Shown here piece by piece: positions 9,490 to 19,346 of a stretch of DNA of 64,000 nt. Made by a program: the position numbers and the translations under genes. The number at the start of each line of letters is the position of its first letter. The first letter of the stretch is position 1. Below the pieces are notes generated by a model, which worked only from the letters and a program-made list of their open reading frames with translations, searched no databases and was not told the origin of the DNA. The DNA lies in contig NZ_FOIB01000015.1 of assembly GCF_900111765.1 (NCBI RefSeq), positions 62,001 to 126,000 of the forward strand. Direction: 5' to 3'. The stretch is from Myxococcus fulvus. GTDB lineage: Bacteria; Myxococcota; Myxococcia; Myxococcales; Myxococcaceae.

Positions 9490-10965
9490 TCACGCCTGAC
9501 GGTGGAGGCGCTTCTCCAGCGCCGAGGCCAGCCGCGTCAGCGGCAGCGTGGCCATGAGATAGAACAGCGCCACCAGCGGCCAGACGGCGAGCGGCGCGGC
9601 CAGCTGGCTCGCCAGCTCCTGGCCCGCCCGCGTCAGCTCCGCCATGCCGATGATGGACACCAGCGAGGAGTCCTTGAGCAGGGCGATGCCCTCGTTCGTC
9701 AGCGGCGGCAGCACGTTGCGCACCGCCTGCGGCAGGATGACGTGGCGCATGACCTGCGCGCGGCTCAGGCCCAGCGCCCGCGCCGCCTCCTCCTGCCCCG
9801 GGTCCACCGAGGCGATGCCCGCCCGGAAGATTTCGGCGACGTAGGCCGCGCTGTTGAGCGTCAGCGCCAGCACCGCCGCCAGCATCGGCGCCAGGTCCAC
9901 GCCGAGCAGCTGCGGCAGCGCGTAGTAGATGAAGATGATCTGCACCAGCAGCGGCGTTCCACGAAGCCCCTCGACGTAGGCCGCGCACAGCCACGACAGC
10001 GGCCTGAAGCGCACGCGCCGCCCCAGCGCCACCGCCAGCCCCAGGGGCAGTCCGGACACGAGCGCCAGCAGGGTGAGCCCCAGCGTCAGTCCCAGCCCCT
10101 GGGCCAGCCGCCACGCCACCTTGCCCCAGGGCACCTCCGCTCGCGCGGCCTGGGCCTTCTGCGCCGCCTCGCCGAAGTAGCGCTCCTCCAGCGCGGCGAA
10201 CTTCCCGTTGTCGCGCAGCCGCTGGAGCGCGCCGTCCACCGCCTCGCGCAGCGCGGTGTCGTCCGGTCGCAGCGCGATGCCGTAGTGCTCCTCGGTGAGC
10301 AGCCCGCCCGCGGCGCGCAGGCCCTCGAAGCCGTGGGCGAGGAAGTAGCGCAGCGTCGGCCCATCCCCCACCACGCCCGCGAGGTTGCCGTTGCGCAGGT
10401 CCTGGAGCGCCAGGTCGATGCTCGGGTACTGCCGCACCTGGATGTCCGGGTACTTCTCCAGCACCAGCGCGGCGCTCGTATTGATTTGAATGCCCGCCGT
10501 CTTGCCGCGCAGCGTCTGCACGCCGGTGACGGCCGTGTCGCCCTCGCGCACCACCACCAGCTGCCCCGCCGTGTAGTACGGCGTGGAGAAGCCCAGCCGC
10601 TGCTGACGCTCGGGGGTAATGGTCACCGCCGAAATCACCAGGTCGAACTTGCCGGCCATCAGCGCGGGGAACACGCCGTCGAAGGACGTGTTCGTCCACG
10701 CGACCTTCGCGCCGAGTTCCTCCGCGATGAGCGCCCCCAGCTCGATGTCGAAGCCCACCAGCTCGCCGTCCTTCACGGACTCGAACGGTGGGTAGGTCGC
10801 GTCCGTGCCGATGCGCAGCGTCTTCCCCGTCCAGTTGCTCCGGTCGGCGGGAGCGTCCTGGCGGCCGCAGCCGAGCCCCACGAGCACCAGCAATCCCCAG
10901 GCGAGGCAGGACAGGGCGCGCCCACGAAGGGGGGCCCAGAGGGAGGAGAGGCGGTGGCGCGGCAT
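9490..10965 (-). CDS. fused substrate-binding protein and permease of a polar amino-acid ABC importer
   Basis: 491 residues. An N-terminal signal segment with a Cys (GLGCG, about residue 33) suggests a lipoprotein-type or cleaved signal, although the lipobox is weak. Residues about 45-275 are a SBP_bac_3 domain ([32 protein letters not shown]). Residues about 290-490 are a BPD_transp_1 permease with several membrane helices, an N-terminal TLGLTL segment and the EAA-loop-like [23 protein letters not shown]. Fusing the binding domain to the permease tethers the receptor to the transporter, an arrangement known in some Gram-positive and other importers. With the ATPase gene it makes a complete transporter; the amino acid is unknown. 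Confidence 0.93.
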   Translation of the reverse strand: MPRHRLSSLWAPLRGRALSCLAWGLLVLVGLGCGRQDAPADRSNWTGKTLRIGTDATYPPFESVKDGELVGFDIELGALIAEELGAKVAWTNTSFDGVFPALMAGKFDLVISAVTITPERQQRLGFSTPYYTAGQLVVVREGDTAVTGVQTLRGKTAGIQINTSAALVLEKYPDIQVRQYPSIDLALQDLRNGNLAGVVGDGPTLRYFLAHGFEGLRAAGGLLTEEHYGIALRPDDTALREAVDGALQRLRDNGKFAALEERYFGEAAQKAQAARAEVPWGKVAWRLAQGLGLTLGLTLLALVSGLPLGLAVALGRRVRFRPLSWLCAAYVEGLRGTPLLVQIIFIYYALPQLLGVDLAPMLAAVLALTLNSAAYVAEIFRAGIASVDPGQEEAARALGLSRAQVMRHVILPQAVRNVLPPLTNEGIALLKDSSLVSIIGMAELTRAGQELASQLAAPLAVWPLVALFYLMATLPLTRLASALEKRLHRQA

Positions 10966-11084
10966 GGAACGAACCGCTCACATGCACAACATTCCCTGTC
11001 GTTTCAAGGACTTCCGCAGGGGCCGGGCCAGCCCTGACAGCCGCGCAACTTCCGCCCTCCTTGGAGCGATACTTCCTCCACATC

Positions 11085-12440
11085 ATGAAGACCCCCATCT
11101 CCGGCCCCCGCGTCCAGCCCCGTCCGCTCGAGACCCCCGCAGCGCCCCCGCCTCGCAACGAGGTGAAGCCGCAGGCTCCGGTGGCGCGCGGTGACGCCCG
11201 CGACGTGTCCCGCTTCGACGTGGGCACGCCCCAGAAGCCGGTGGTGGCGTTGACTCCGCCCGTCGCGCCCCAGGGCACGCAGGTGGCCCCGGGCAGCTAC
11301 CCCAGCGTGGCGGACGTGAAGGCCATCTCCTCCATCCAGGACCCGGTGGCGCGCAACTACGCCATCACCCAGGGCTACTCGGACCTGTCCAACGCGCTGG
11401 GGCAGATGCTGGGCAAGGAGAACGCCAACTGGTCCACCTTCGCGACCTGGGCCTCGAAGCAGGCGGGTGTGAGCATCCGCAACGAGGACATGCCCAAGTT
11501 CCTCACGGACGCGCTGCAGAAGGCGGGAGACCTCGCCGGTCCGCTGAAGAAGGTGGACGACGTGCTGCGCAAGGTCGGCCTGCCCGCGCTGCCGCTGGGT
11601 GACATCGCCGCGGCGGGCAAGGAGGCGCTCGACAACGTCAGCGGCTCCATCGCCGAGGGCAACCAGTTCGTCTTCAACGAGGTGGGCCAGGAGTTCGCCC
11701 GCTTCATCGAGACCTTCCAGGGCGACACGTCGTACGACGCGGCGAAGGCGCAGAAGTACCTGGACGGCTTCGCGAAGGACAAGCCGGTGCTGAAGGAGGC
11801 CTTCGCGCACTACACGAAGGCCATGTTCGAGAAGGACCCGAACAAGAAGGCGGAGCTGATGCTGCTGGCCAACGACAAGATTGGCCTGCACGAGCAGACG
11901 CAGCTGCAGGGCTTCGTGGAGAAGGCGCTCAACTCGCCGGTGCACGACACCTTCCGCAACGTGCTCAAGCAGAGCATCGAGTCGGGCATCAACGGGCTGC
12001 CCTTCCCGGCGCGGCTCGCGGGTCAGGCCGCGCTGAAGACGGGCCTGGTGGACGCGGCGCTCGGCCCCGTGGTGGACGCGACGGCGTCCGTGTTCCGTCG
12101 GCTCGCCACCGAGCACATGATGAAGCTGGCGGTGCCGGGTGGCGCGCTGAAGCTGGGCAATGACTTGCCGCCGCCCGCGGGCATGGAGTCGACGCTCTTC
12201 CCGCCGCACCTGCGCTCCATCGAGAACCCGGAGCTGCGCGCGCTGCTCGGCAAGCTGGACTCCAGCCCCGACAGCCTCAAGGGCACCGCGGCCAAGGACT
12301 GGAGCAAGCTGGACCAGCGGATGGACTACATCATCGACCTGTTCCGCACGCGCCAGTCGGACCCGCACCTGTTCGACGCGCCGTTCGGCAAGACGGGCAC
12401 CACGTACCCGCTGCCGGCCACGCAGCCGCGCGCGAACTGA
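11085..12440 (+). CDS. uncharacterised protein with proline-rich N-terminus
   Basis: 451 residues, no family recognised. The first ~70 residues are proline/alanine-rich and probably disordered. The rest is a mostly helical body with a short hydrophobic helix near [19 protein letters not shown] (about 305-325). There is no signal peptide. The ATG at 11085 is the first Met that starts sequence with normal GC-rich codon use; no strong ribosome site is visible. It is divergent from the ABC importer (119 bp gap) and its stop lies 4 bp from the stop of the convergent sigma-54 activator gene. It could be a secreted-effector-like protein lacking a classical signal, but nothing in the sequence proves that. 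Confidence 0.75.
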   Translation: MKTPISGPRVQPRPLETPAAPPPRNEVKPQAPVARGDARDVSRFDVGTPQKPVVALTPPVAPQGTQVAPGSYPSVADVKAISSIQDPVARNYAITQGYSDLSNALGQMLGKENANWSTFATWASKQAGVSIRNEDMPKFLTDALQKAGDLAGPLKKVDDVLRKVGLPALPLGDIAAAGKEALDNVSGSIAEGNQFVFNEVGQEFARFIETFQGDTSYDAAKAQKYLDGFAKDKPVLKEAFAHYTKAMFEKDPNKKAELMLLANDKIGLHEQTQLQGFVEKALNSPVHDTFRNVLKQSIESGINGLPFPARLAGQAALKTGLVDAALGPVVDATASVFRRLATEHMMKLAVPGGALKLGNDLPPPAGMESTLFPPHLRSIENPELRALLGKLDSSPDSLKGTAAKDWSKLDQRMDYIIDLFRTRQSDPHLFDAPFGKTGTTYPLPATQPRAN

Positions 12441-12444
12441 GCCG

Positions 12445-14052
12445 TCAGACCTCGTCCACCACGAACTGCTCCTGCCGGGCGATGCCGAGCTTCTTCATCC
12501 GGCTCTGGAGCGTGGAGGGCTTGAGGCCGAGCAGCGCCGCCGCGCCACCGGGGCCATAGACGCGGCCCCGGGTGAGGGAGAGCACACGCAGGATGTGCTC
12601 GCGCTGCACCGCCGCCAGCGTCAGCACGGAGCCGGGCTTCATCGTCGCGTCGACCCCGCCGGGGACCGCGGAGGCCTCGAGCTGCGGCGCGGTGCTGGTG
12701 GCGCCCGCGTGCGAGGTGATGTCGAAGGACGAGGGCCCCAGCTCCGTCCCCGTCGCGAGGATGGTGGCGCGCTCCAGGGCGTTGGCCAGCTCACGCAGGT
12801 TGCCGGGCCACTCGTAGGACGCGAGCCGGGCGAGCCCCGCGGGGGACACGCGCATGCCGCGACGTCCGGTGCGCCGGGCCTGCTCCTCCAGGAGGAACGC
12901 GCACAGCTGCGGCAGGTCCTCGCGCCGTTCACGCAAAGGCGGCAGGCGCAGGGGGAAGACGCTCAGGCGGTAGTAGAGGTCCTCGCGGAAGCGCTTCTCG
13001 GCGATGGCGCGCTGCAGGTCCACGTGGGTGGCGGCGAGGATGCGCACGTCCGCGCGCACGGTCTTGTCGCTGCCCACCGGCTCGAAGGCCTTCTCCTGGA
13101 TGGCGCGGAGCAACTTCGCCTGGAGCTCGACGGGCAGCTCGCCCACCTCGTCGAGCAGGAGCGTGCCGCCGTGGGCCATCTGGAAGCGGCCCGCGCGGTC
13201 CTTGGTGGCGCCGGTGAAGGAGCCCTTGAGGTGGCCAAAGAGCTCGCTCTCCAGCAGGCCCGCGGGGATGGCGGCGCAGTTGAGGGTGACGAAGGGCTCG
13301 TCCGCGCGGGAGCTCCAGCGGTGGATGGCGCGCGCGAGGCGCTCCTTGCCGGTGCCCGTCTCGCCGGTGATGAGGACGGGGGTGTCCGTCTCGGCCACCT
13401 GTCGGGCGCGCCGGGCGAGGTCGCGCATGACGGTGCTGAGGGAGGTCTCCAGGATGCCCTCGGACTCGCCGCCGAGCTGGGCCTCCAGGAGCTTGGCGTG
13501 CTCGTGGTCCTGGCGGTGGAGGCGCTCGAAGGTGGCGCGCTGCTCGGCGGCCTGCAGGGCGGTGGCGAGCATCTGGCCGTAGACCTCGACCAGGTCCACC
13601 ACGGGCTGCGGGTAGGTCTCACACTCGGCGCGGTCCAGGGTGAGGACGCCGTAGGAGCGCTCGCCCGCACAGAGGGGGACGACCATGCAGGCGTGGCCCG
13701 GGGGCAGGTCGAGGACGCCGTCGAACGGGTCTCCGTCGCCGTGGGAGTGGTCCTCCTCGGTGAATGCGCGGGCGCGGCGGGTCTCCAGGGCCTGGCGCAG
13801 GGAGGGGAACTCCGAGAGCGGAAGGGCGTGGTGGCGCACCTTGGCGTTGGCGAGCGGGCCGCGCGCGGCCACGGAGACGAGCTTGCCGTCCCGCAGGAGG
13901 AACAGCGTCGCCAGGTCGAAGCGCACCACGCGCGTCAGCCAGTCGAGCCCGCGACGCAGCAGCTCCTCCACCGAGTCCTCGGTGGTCGCCAGCTCCACCA
14001 GGTCCCGCGCGTCCTTCACGCCCTCGACTCGGCCCGACAGTTCATCCGCCAT
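12445..14052 (-). CDS. sigma-54-dependent transcriptional activator with GAF sensor domain
   Basis: 535 residues: a GAF domain (about 15-170), a central AAA+ sigma-54 interaction domain (about 195-425), and a C-terminal Fis-type HTH (about 495-525, [21 protein letters not shown]). Walker A GETGTGKE, Walker [12 protein letters not shown] and the arginine-rich [21 protein letters not shown] motif are all present. The loop that contacts sigma-54 reads GSFTGA (residues 277-282) instead of the canonical GAFTGA; the key F and T are kept. The protein should remodel RNA polymerase-sigma-54 at enhancer-dependent promoters in response to a small molecule or signal through GAF. It is divergent from the serine hydrolase gene, a possible target. 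Confidence 0.93.
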   Translation of the reverse strand: MADELSGRVEGVKDARDLVELATTEDSVEELLRRGLDWLTRVVRFDLATLFLLRDGKLVSVAARGPLANAKVRHHALPLSEFPSLRQALETRRARAFTEEDHSHGDGDPFDGVLDLPPGHACMVVPLCAGERSYGVLTLDRAECETYPQPVVDLVEVYGQMLATALQAAEQRATFERLHRQDHEHAKLLEAQLGGESEGILETSLSTVMRDLARRARQVAETDTPVLITGETGTGKERLARAIHRWSSRADEPFVTLNCAAIPAGLLESELFGHLKGSFTGATKDRAGRFQMAHGGTLLLDEVGELPVELQAKLLRAIQEKAFEPVGSDKTVRADVRILAATHVDLQRAIAEKRFREDLYYRLSVFPLRLPPLRERREDLPQLCAFLLEEQARRTGRRGMRVSPAGLARLASYEWPGNLRELANALERATILATGTELGPSSFDITSHAGATSTAPQLEASAVPGGVDATMKPGSVLTLAAVQREHILRVLSLTRGRVYGPGGAAALLGLKPSTLQSRMKKLGIARQEQFVVDEV

Positions 14053-14266
14053 GAGGCGATGGATAATAGCGTTCCACCGAAATTGCAGTGCCCAGGCACC
14101 GAGATTTCGTGGCGCACGGCACGAGATGTAGGCCCATCTGCCGAAACGCTCGCAAACCCAACACTGCGCGAGGAGGAGACGGCGCCCTCATTCCATCCCT
14201 GAGGTGAAATGGGCCCAGGGTTCGTTCCTGGCTGGCAGCCACACCGCCAAACAGGAGTTCACACCC

Positions 14267-16306
14267 ATGAGAGCCTTTGGAATGAAGCCGCTGCTGACAG
14301 CCCTGTCAGTGCTGATGGCATCCCTGGTCGGATGCGGGGTCCCCGAGCAGGAGGCGCCCACCGCTCCGGAGTCCACGCCGGAGTCCACGTCCCAGCAGGC
14401 CCTGGTCGGGCCCTATGACCCCTGGGTCGCCCGCCACAACCTCACCGCCGCCCAATATCAGACGGAGTTCAACACCTGGACGGGGCAAGGCTATCGCCTC
14501 TCCTATGTCAGCGGTTACGAGGACGCGGGCAGCGTCCGCTATGCCGCCATCTTCGAGGACACGAGCGGGCCCGCCTGGCGGGCCTCCCACGGGCTGACCT
14601 CCGCGCAGTACCAGACGGCCGTCGTCAATCAGAACGCGCAGGGCTACCGCCCGGTGATGGTCAACGGCTACAGCGTCGGGGGCGTCGCCTACTTCGCGGT
14701 CATCTTCCACGCGGACAACGGTGCCCCGTGGGTCGCCCGCCATGACCTGACCGCGGCCCAGTACCAGACGGAGTTCAACACCTGGACGGGCCAGGGCTAC
14801 CGGCCCGTGCACGTCAGCGGCTACACGTCCGGTGGCGCGGAGCGCTACGCGGCCATCTGGGAGCAGTCGGCCGGGCCGGCCTGGCGGGCCCACCATGGGA
14901 TGACCGCGGCCCAGTACCAGTCCACCTTCAACACCAATGCGTCCCAGGGCTACCAGCTCGCGAAGGTCAGCAGCTACAACGTGGGCGGCACGGACCGGTA
15001 CGCGGCCATCTTCCACGCGTCCTCGGGGATTCCGATGGCCGCGCGCCACGGACTCACCTCGGCCGCGTATCAGCAGGCCGCGACGGACCTCAAGAACCAG
15101 GGGTACCGCCCCGTCCTGGTGGCGGCGCACAACAACGGGAGCGCACCCGAGTTCTCGCTGCTCTGGCAGAACCTGACGTTCAGCGCCGCGGACCTGGCGC
15201 ACATCGACAACACCGTCCAGCAGGCGATGAACGCCACGAACACCGTCGGCCTGTCGCTGGCCATCACCCGCCGCGGGCGCCTGGTGTTCGCCAAGGGCTA
15301 TGGCGTGGCCGACCGGAGCAACAACACGCCGGTCAACAGCTCCCACCGCTTCCGCGTCGCCAGCGTCTCCAAGCCGATGACGTCCATCGGCATCATGCGG
15401 CTCATCGAGAGCGGCCAGATTCAGCTGACGGACCGCGTCTTCGGCCGGGGCGCGCTGCTCGGTGAGCTCTACGGCGCGCAGGGCACCTACGCCGACAGCC
15501 GCGTCCTGAACATCACGGTCCAGCACCTGCTGGAGCACACCGCGGGCGCCTGGGACAACGACGGCAACGACGGCACGGGCGACCCGATGTTCATGAACAC
15601 GGGCATGAACCACGCGCAGCTCATCCAGTGGGTCCTGCAGAACGTGCCGCTCGAGTTCGCGCCGGGGACGCGGTACCAGTATTCGAACTTCGGCTACAGC
15701 GTCCTGGGTCGCATCATCGAGCGCGTCACGGGGATGACCTATGACGCCTATATGCAGAACCGCGTGTTCGCGCCCAGCGGCGCCACCAGCTTCGCGGTGG
15801 GCGGCGACACCCTGGCCGCGCGGCTGTCCAACGAGGTCGCCTACTACCAGCTCGGCGCGGGGGCGGCCAACCCGTACGGCATGCCGGTGCGCCGCATGGA
15901 CGCGCACGGCGGCTGGGTGGTCACGCCCATCGACCTGGTGCGCGTCTCCGTGCACGCGGATGGGTTCTCCACCGTGCCGGATTTGCTGAGCGCGGGCACG
16001 ATCACCACGATGACCACGCGCACGACGGCGCCGAACACCGCGGGCAACGCCGTCAACTACGCCAAGGGCTGGTCGGTGAACAGCATCCCCAACTGGTGGC
16101 ACGGCGGCTACGTCCCGGGCACCCTGGCCCTGGTGGTGCGGACCGATGACCGCAACGGCCCCAGCCGCACCGAGGAGTTCACCTGGTCCGCCATGACCAA
16201 CTCCAACAACAGCACCAACTCGGGCGTCTCCGACATCAACCTGGACAGCCTCATGTGGAGCGTCGTGAACGGCGTCAACGCCTGGCCCGCACACGACCTG
16301 TTCTAA
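14267..16306 (+). CDS. secreted beta-lactamase-family serine hydrolase with five tandem repeats
   Basis: 679 residues. A lipoprotein signal peptide ends at LVGCG (Cys about residue 24). Five repeats of about 51 residues follow (about 51-305), each with a [W/M]xARH or WRAxHG start, an AQYQ core and a Y-A-A-I-[FW] strand; they resemble the bacterial tandem repeat domain BTRD1. Residues about 330-670 are a beta-lactamase/DD-peptidase fold with SVSK (Ser366, Lys369), YSN (Tyr472-Asn474) and HGG (His612) catalytic motifs. Such proteins hydrolyse peptides or esters outside the cell. ATG 14267 is preceded by AGGAG with a 10-base spacer, so I prefer it to the ATG at 14204. A strong hairpin follows the stop. 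Confidence 0.9.
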   Translation: MRAFGMKPLLTALSVLMASLVGCGVPEQEAPTAPESTPESTSQQALVGPYDPWVARHNLTAAQYQTEFNTWTGQGYRLSYVSGYEDAGSVRYAAIFEDTSGPAWRASHGLTSAQYQTAVVNQNAQGYRPVMVNGYSVGGVAYFAVIFHADNGAPWVARHDLTAAQYQTEFNTWTGQGYRPVHVSGYTSGGAERYAAIWEQSAGPAWRAHHGMTAAQYQSTFNTNASQGYQLAKVSSYNVGGTDRYAAIFHASSGIPMAARHGLTSAAYQQAATDLKNQGYRPVLVAAHNNGSAPEFSLLWQNLTFSAADLAHIDNTVQQAMNATNTVGLSLAITRRGRLVFAKGYGVADRSNNTPVNSSHRFRVASVSKPMTSIGIMRLIESGQIQLTDRVFGRGALLGELYGAQGTYADSRVLNITVQHLLEHTAGAWDNDGNDGTGDPMFMNTGMNHAQLIQWVLQNVPLEFAPGTRYQYSNFGYSVLGRIIERVTGMTYDAYMQNRVFAPSGATSFAVGGDTLAARLSNEVAYYQLGAGAANPYGMPVRRMDAHGGWVVTPIDLVRVSVHADGFSTVPDLLSAGTITTMTTRTTAPNTAGNAVNYAKGWSVNSIPNWWHGGYVPGTLALVVRTDDRNGPSRTEEFTWSAMTNSNNSTNSGVSDINLDSLMWSVVNGVNAWPAHDLF

Positions 16307-16316
16307 TCCGGCACGT

Positions 16317-16353
16317 GGGACCGGCGGGACGCGCCAGCGCCTCCGCCGGTCCC
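16317..16353 (+). terminator. probable intrinsic terminator after the serine hydrolase gene
   Basis: A perfect 11-bp GC-rich inverted repeat (GGGACCGGCGG / CCGCCGGTCCC) with a 15-base loop, starting 10 bases after the stop codon. It is followed by TTGCCCT, a weak T-rich tail. Confidence 0.7.
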
Positions 16354-16435
16354 TTGCCCTCTCGTCGAATCTCGCTCAACCTTTCGGCCTGACGGCGTTG
16401 TTCCATCGGAGGCACCCGCGTTCGGGAGGCACGCG

Positions 16436-18205
16436 ATGCGAATGCACACCAGGAAGGCCCAGGACCCGGTCCGGTCCAGTGCCCCCCGGCCCATGGCGAG
16501 GGTCGGCAAGGGGCTCGTGGGAAGGCGCTCGACCTTCACCGAGAATGACGCCGAGCACGTGGCCAGCGCTCCCTTGGGGACGTGGAGCATCGGCGACATC
16601 CCGCTCTTCCCGCCCACCGCGCCACAAACAAAGCTCGCCATCGGCGAGGCGCATGGCCCCCTGGAGCGCGAGGCGGACCGCGTCGCCGACCAGGTCCTGC
16701 GCATGCCCGAGCGTGTCGGCCCTGTCGGAACCTCCCCACTGCAGCTCAGCCGCAAATGCACCTCCTGCGAGGAGGAGGACACGATCCAGACGATGTCCGC
16801 GGGGGCCCGGCCCTCGAACTGGTCTCGTGACACGGTGAGCGACGTGCTGCGCTCGCCAGGCCAGCCGCTCGATGCGCAGACCCGGGCCTTCTTCGAGCCG
16901 CGCTTCGGGCACGACTTCTCCTCCGTGCGCCTGCACACGGATACCCGGGCTGCGCAGTCCGCCCGGAGCCTGAATGCCCATGCCTATACCGTCGGCCACG
17001 ACGTGGTCTTCGGCCGGGGGCAGTTCGCGCCGGGAACCCACGAAGGACGGCGCCTGCTTGCCCATGAGCTGACGCATGTGGTGCAGCAGTCCGGCGCGAG
17101 GGGACTGCGCTCCGGCAGCCACCAGGACACGCCTCGGGTCTCCGCCGGGGGCGCCTCCAACACGCTCATGAAGAAGGGCTTCGAGAGCACGGTGCAGGTG
17201 TGTCACCGGGTCCTCGAATCGAGGAAGTTCGAGGTCACGAACGGCGGCCTCCGCATCGTGCTGCTCCCTCAGGCCGTGGACCGGGACGTCCCCAACTGCC
17301 GGGACTTCGATTACCACGTCACGTTGACCCGCTCGGTGGACTGGGGGTTCGACAAGGAGATTGGCACCTGCGAGGCCACCACGGGGGGCCCCAGGACCTT
17401 CTCCTTCGGCAACCTCTCGTCCGGAACGTATTACCTGACGGTCTGGCGCAACTTCGACCATCCCCACTGCTGCCTCGAAGGGGACCTGATGGTCTTCGAC
17501 GAAGCGGTCTCGGAGGACTCGGCTGGCTGTACCCGCCACAAGTCGCTGTCGGCCATGGACATCGTGCATGGCGCCTTGGACCTCGCGGGGTTCATCCCGG
17601 TGCTGGGAGCCATTCCCGATGGGGTGAACGCCGGCATCTATGCGTTGGAGGGTGATTGGGCCAACGCGGGGCTCTCGGCGGTGGCCATGGTGCCCGCCTG
17701 GGGAGATGGCGTGAAGCTGGGGGCCATCGCGGGCAAGGGGGCCATCAAGGTCTCGGAGAAGGCGGCCTTCCGGCTCGGCGAGGAAGGCATCGCCAAGGGC
17801 CTGAAGGAGGTCAAGGCCGCGAGCCAGGCGGAGAAGGCCGCCGTGGAGGCCACGCAAGGCGCGGCCAAGACGGAGAAGACCGTCGGCAAGGAAGCCGCCG
17901 CCCAGGCCGAGAAGAAGGAGGCCAAGGAGGCCGCCCAGGCGGAACAGGCAGGGAAGGATTCCAAGAAGAAGAAGGACAAGGGCTCGGGAGGGAAATGGAC
18001 CTGCTACGGCCACAGCGCCGTCTTGCAGATCCCCAGCGCATTGCCTGAGAACAAGTGTCCCTACGATGGCACCTACGTCGACGGCCCTCCCGTGAGCGCC
18101 GCCAGCGAGGACGCCGCGTGCCTCGCCGCCAAGCATGCGTTCAATGCGATGATGCCGCGTGGCTGCCGCCCCAAGCACCTTGCGTGCAGGTGTTCGAAGC
18201 GATGA
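16436..18205 (+). CDS. DUF4157 polymorphic toxin with pre-toxin segment and Cys-rich C-terminal domain
   Basis: 589 residues. An N-terminal DUF4157 (eCIS-core) domain covers about 70-225 with the metallopeptidase-like HELTH motif (His210, Glu211, His214), preceded by READRVADQVL. About residues 374-427 form a pre-toxin segment of the kind seen in polymorphic toxins (GFIPVLGAIPDGVNAG, then EGDWANAGLSA and VPAWGDGVK). A lysine/alanine-rich linker (about 440-520) leads to a compact C-terminal domain (about 521-589) with six cysteines, starting at WTCYGHSA and ending in CRCSKR, which I take as the toxic tip; its activity is unknown. No signal peptide is visible. DUF4157 proteins are often loaded by extracellular contractile injection systems. 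ATG 16436 follows GGGAGG. The stop overlaps the next ATG by four bases. Confidence 0.85.
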   Translation: MRMHTRKAQDPVRSSAPRPMARVGKGLVGRRSTFTENDAEHVASAPLGTWSIGDIPLFPPTAPQTKLAIGEAHGPLEREADRVADQVLRMPERVGPVGTSPLQLSRKCTSCEEEDTIQTMSAGARPSNWSRDTVSDVLRSPGQPLDAQTRAFFEPRFGHDFSSVRLHTDTRAAQSARSLNAHAYTVGHDVVFGRGQFAPGTHEGRRLLAHELTHVVQQSGARGLRSGSHQDTPRVSAGGASNTLMKKGFESTVQVCHRVLESRKFEVTNGGLRIVLLPQAVDRDVPNCRDFDYHVTLTRSVDWGFDKEIGTCEATTGGPRTFSFGNLSSGTYYLTVWRNFDHPHCCLEGDLMVFDEAVSEDSAGCTRHKSLSAMDIVHGALDLAGFIPVLGAIPDGVNAGIYALEGDWANAGLSAVAMVPAWGDGVKLGAIAGKGAIKVSEKAAFRLGEEGIAKGLKEVKAASQAEKAAVEATQGAAKTEKTVGKEAAAQAEKKEAKEAAQAEQAGKDSKKKKDKGSGGKWTCYGHSAVLQIPSALPENKCPYDGTYVDGPPVSAASEDAACLAAKHAFNAMMPRGCRPKHLACRCSKR

Positions 18206-18912
18206 AACCCGACCGCGAACTCGCCAAGAAGTTGGACGCCATCGTCCAGGGAACCCTCGTCGATGGGCGGGCCCAGACCGAAGCGCTCGTGGCCTCCGTC
18301 GTCAGCGCGGGAGGGACATCGGAGCAGGAGCTCATCAGGATGTTGGGGGACTCAAGCCTCGACCCCGAGCTTCGCGCGGACATCTGTTGGTTGATTCCGC
18401 GGCTGGAGCTCGACGGGGCGGAGAAGCTGCTCGAACCACTCATGGCCGAGCCCTCGGACAAGCTCCGGGAGGAGGCCGCGGTGGGACTGGGGCTCGTCGC
18501 GCAAGACACCTCCATCGAGGTCCTGCTGAAGGCGATGGAGCAGGATGCCTCCCGGTCCGTCCGGCGGGCCGCGCTTCACGCGTTGGGCATCTTCAGTCCA
18601 CCTCGGGCCGCGCCCCACGTGATGAAGCTCCTGCTGGACCCAAACGAAGACGAGGAGACGAGGGCGGACGCCGCGGAGGCCCTGGCCCACTTCAGACATG
18701 AGGGCATCGTGGAGGTCCTCATCGACCAGCTCCGGGACGCGTCCGCGAAGGTGCGCTACTCGGCGGCCTACTCGCTCGGGCAACAGGGTGATGGAACGGC
18801 CATCGAGCCGCTGCGCGAGATCTCTTTGAGAGACCATGCCGCCACACCGTGGGGCAGTGTCTCATCTAGCGCACGGAACGCCCTCGATGAGCTGGAGCGC
18901 CGCGACGCCTGA
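18202..18912 (+). CDS. HEAT-repeat protein, putative immunity protein for the upstream toxin
   Basis: 236 residues made almost wholly of HEAT/PBS-lyase-type helical repeats (for example LREEAAVGLGLVAQD, SVRRAALHALGIF, VRYSAAYSLGQQGD). There is no signal peptide or membrane helix, so it is cytoplasmic. The ATG overlaps the toxin stop (ATGA), a usual arrangement for toxin-immunity pairs, and HEAT-repeat proteins are a known immunity class. Binding to the toxin tip is inferred, not shown. Directly after its stop the sequence becomes the decayed copy of the lipoprotein gene. Confidence 0.8.
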   Translation: MKPDRELAKKLDAIVQGTLVDGRAQTEALVASVVSAGGTSEQELIRMLGDSSLDPELRADICWLIPRLELDGAEKLLEPLMAEPSDKLREEAAVGLGLVAQDTSIEVLLKAMEQDASRSVRRAALHALGIFSPPRAAPHVMKLLLDPNEDEETRADAAEALAHFRHEGIVEVLIDQLRDASAKVRYSAAYSLGQQGDGTAIEPLREISLRDHAATPWGSVSSSARNALDELERRDA

Positions 18913-18913
18913 G

Positions 18914-19280
18914 GCGCGTCAGGGGGTGCTCGAAGCCTGGACGACCAGGGCATCCAGCTCGATGACATCGCCCACGGAACCTTCGTCGCCCGTTACTTCC
19001 ACGGACATCCGCTCTGTTCCTTCCGGAGCCGTCAGCTCCAGCGTGGTCCGCACCCACTAACCGGAGAGCACCGGGCTGGAGAGCGTCTGCGCCTGCAACT
19101 CCCGGCCGTCCGAGTCACGCCAGCTGACCTTCATCCGTGCGCCCCCACCGAGCGCCCGGGGTCCCTCGTGCCCAGAAGGAAGCACGGTGCGCCCCCGGCG
19201 ATGCGCCAAACCCCGGCCAGTTGTCCAAGTGGACACCCCAGCCATACGGCTCCGTCACCTCCACGCGCAGGACGGATTCC
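18914..19280 (-). pseudogene. decayed 3' copy of the lipoprotein gene at 20965-21510
   Basis: This stretch matches bases 20960-21326 at roughly 90% by eye over ~367 bp and covers only the last two thirds of that gene. Reading leftward it has frame breaks near 19140-19150 and an amber stop at 19057-19059 where the intact copy has a Gln codon (SGQWA). No start or signal sequence is left. It begins directly after the immunity gene stop and ends where low-GC DNA begins, so it marks the left border of the inserted Schlafen gene. Confidence 0.85.
18914..19280. repeat. left copy of a ~367 bp imperfect direct repeat
   Basis: Direct (same-orientation) repeat of 20960-21326, offset about 2046 bp with a few substitutions and small indels. 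The two copies bracket the low-GC Schlafen-domain gene. The right copy is the functional 3' part of the lipoprotein gene. Confidence 0.9.
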
Positions 19281-19346
19281 CTACGGCCAGCCCATCCCTG
19301 ACTTTCGTTAGGCGCTGTTGGAGACCACAAACCCACTCCACGCACT

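Noticed and set aside
9482-11278. Long minus-strand frame running upstream of the ABC ATPase start across the permease gene
   Set aside because: The ATPase family N-terminus begins at 9481; the upstream part is a frame-shifted shadow of the fused permease gene.
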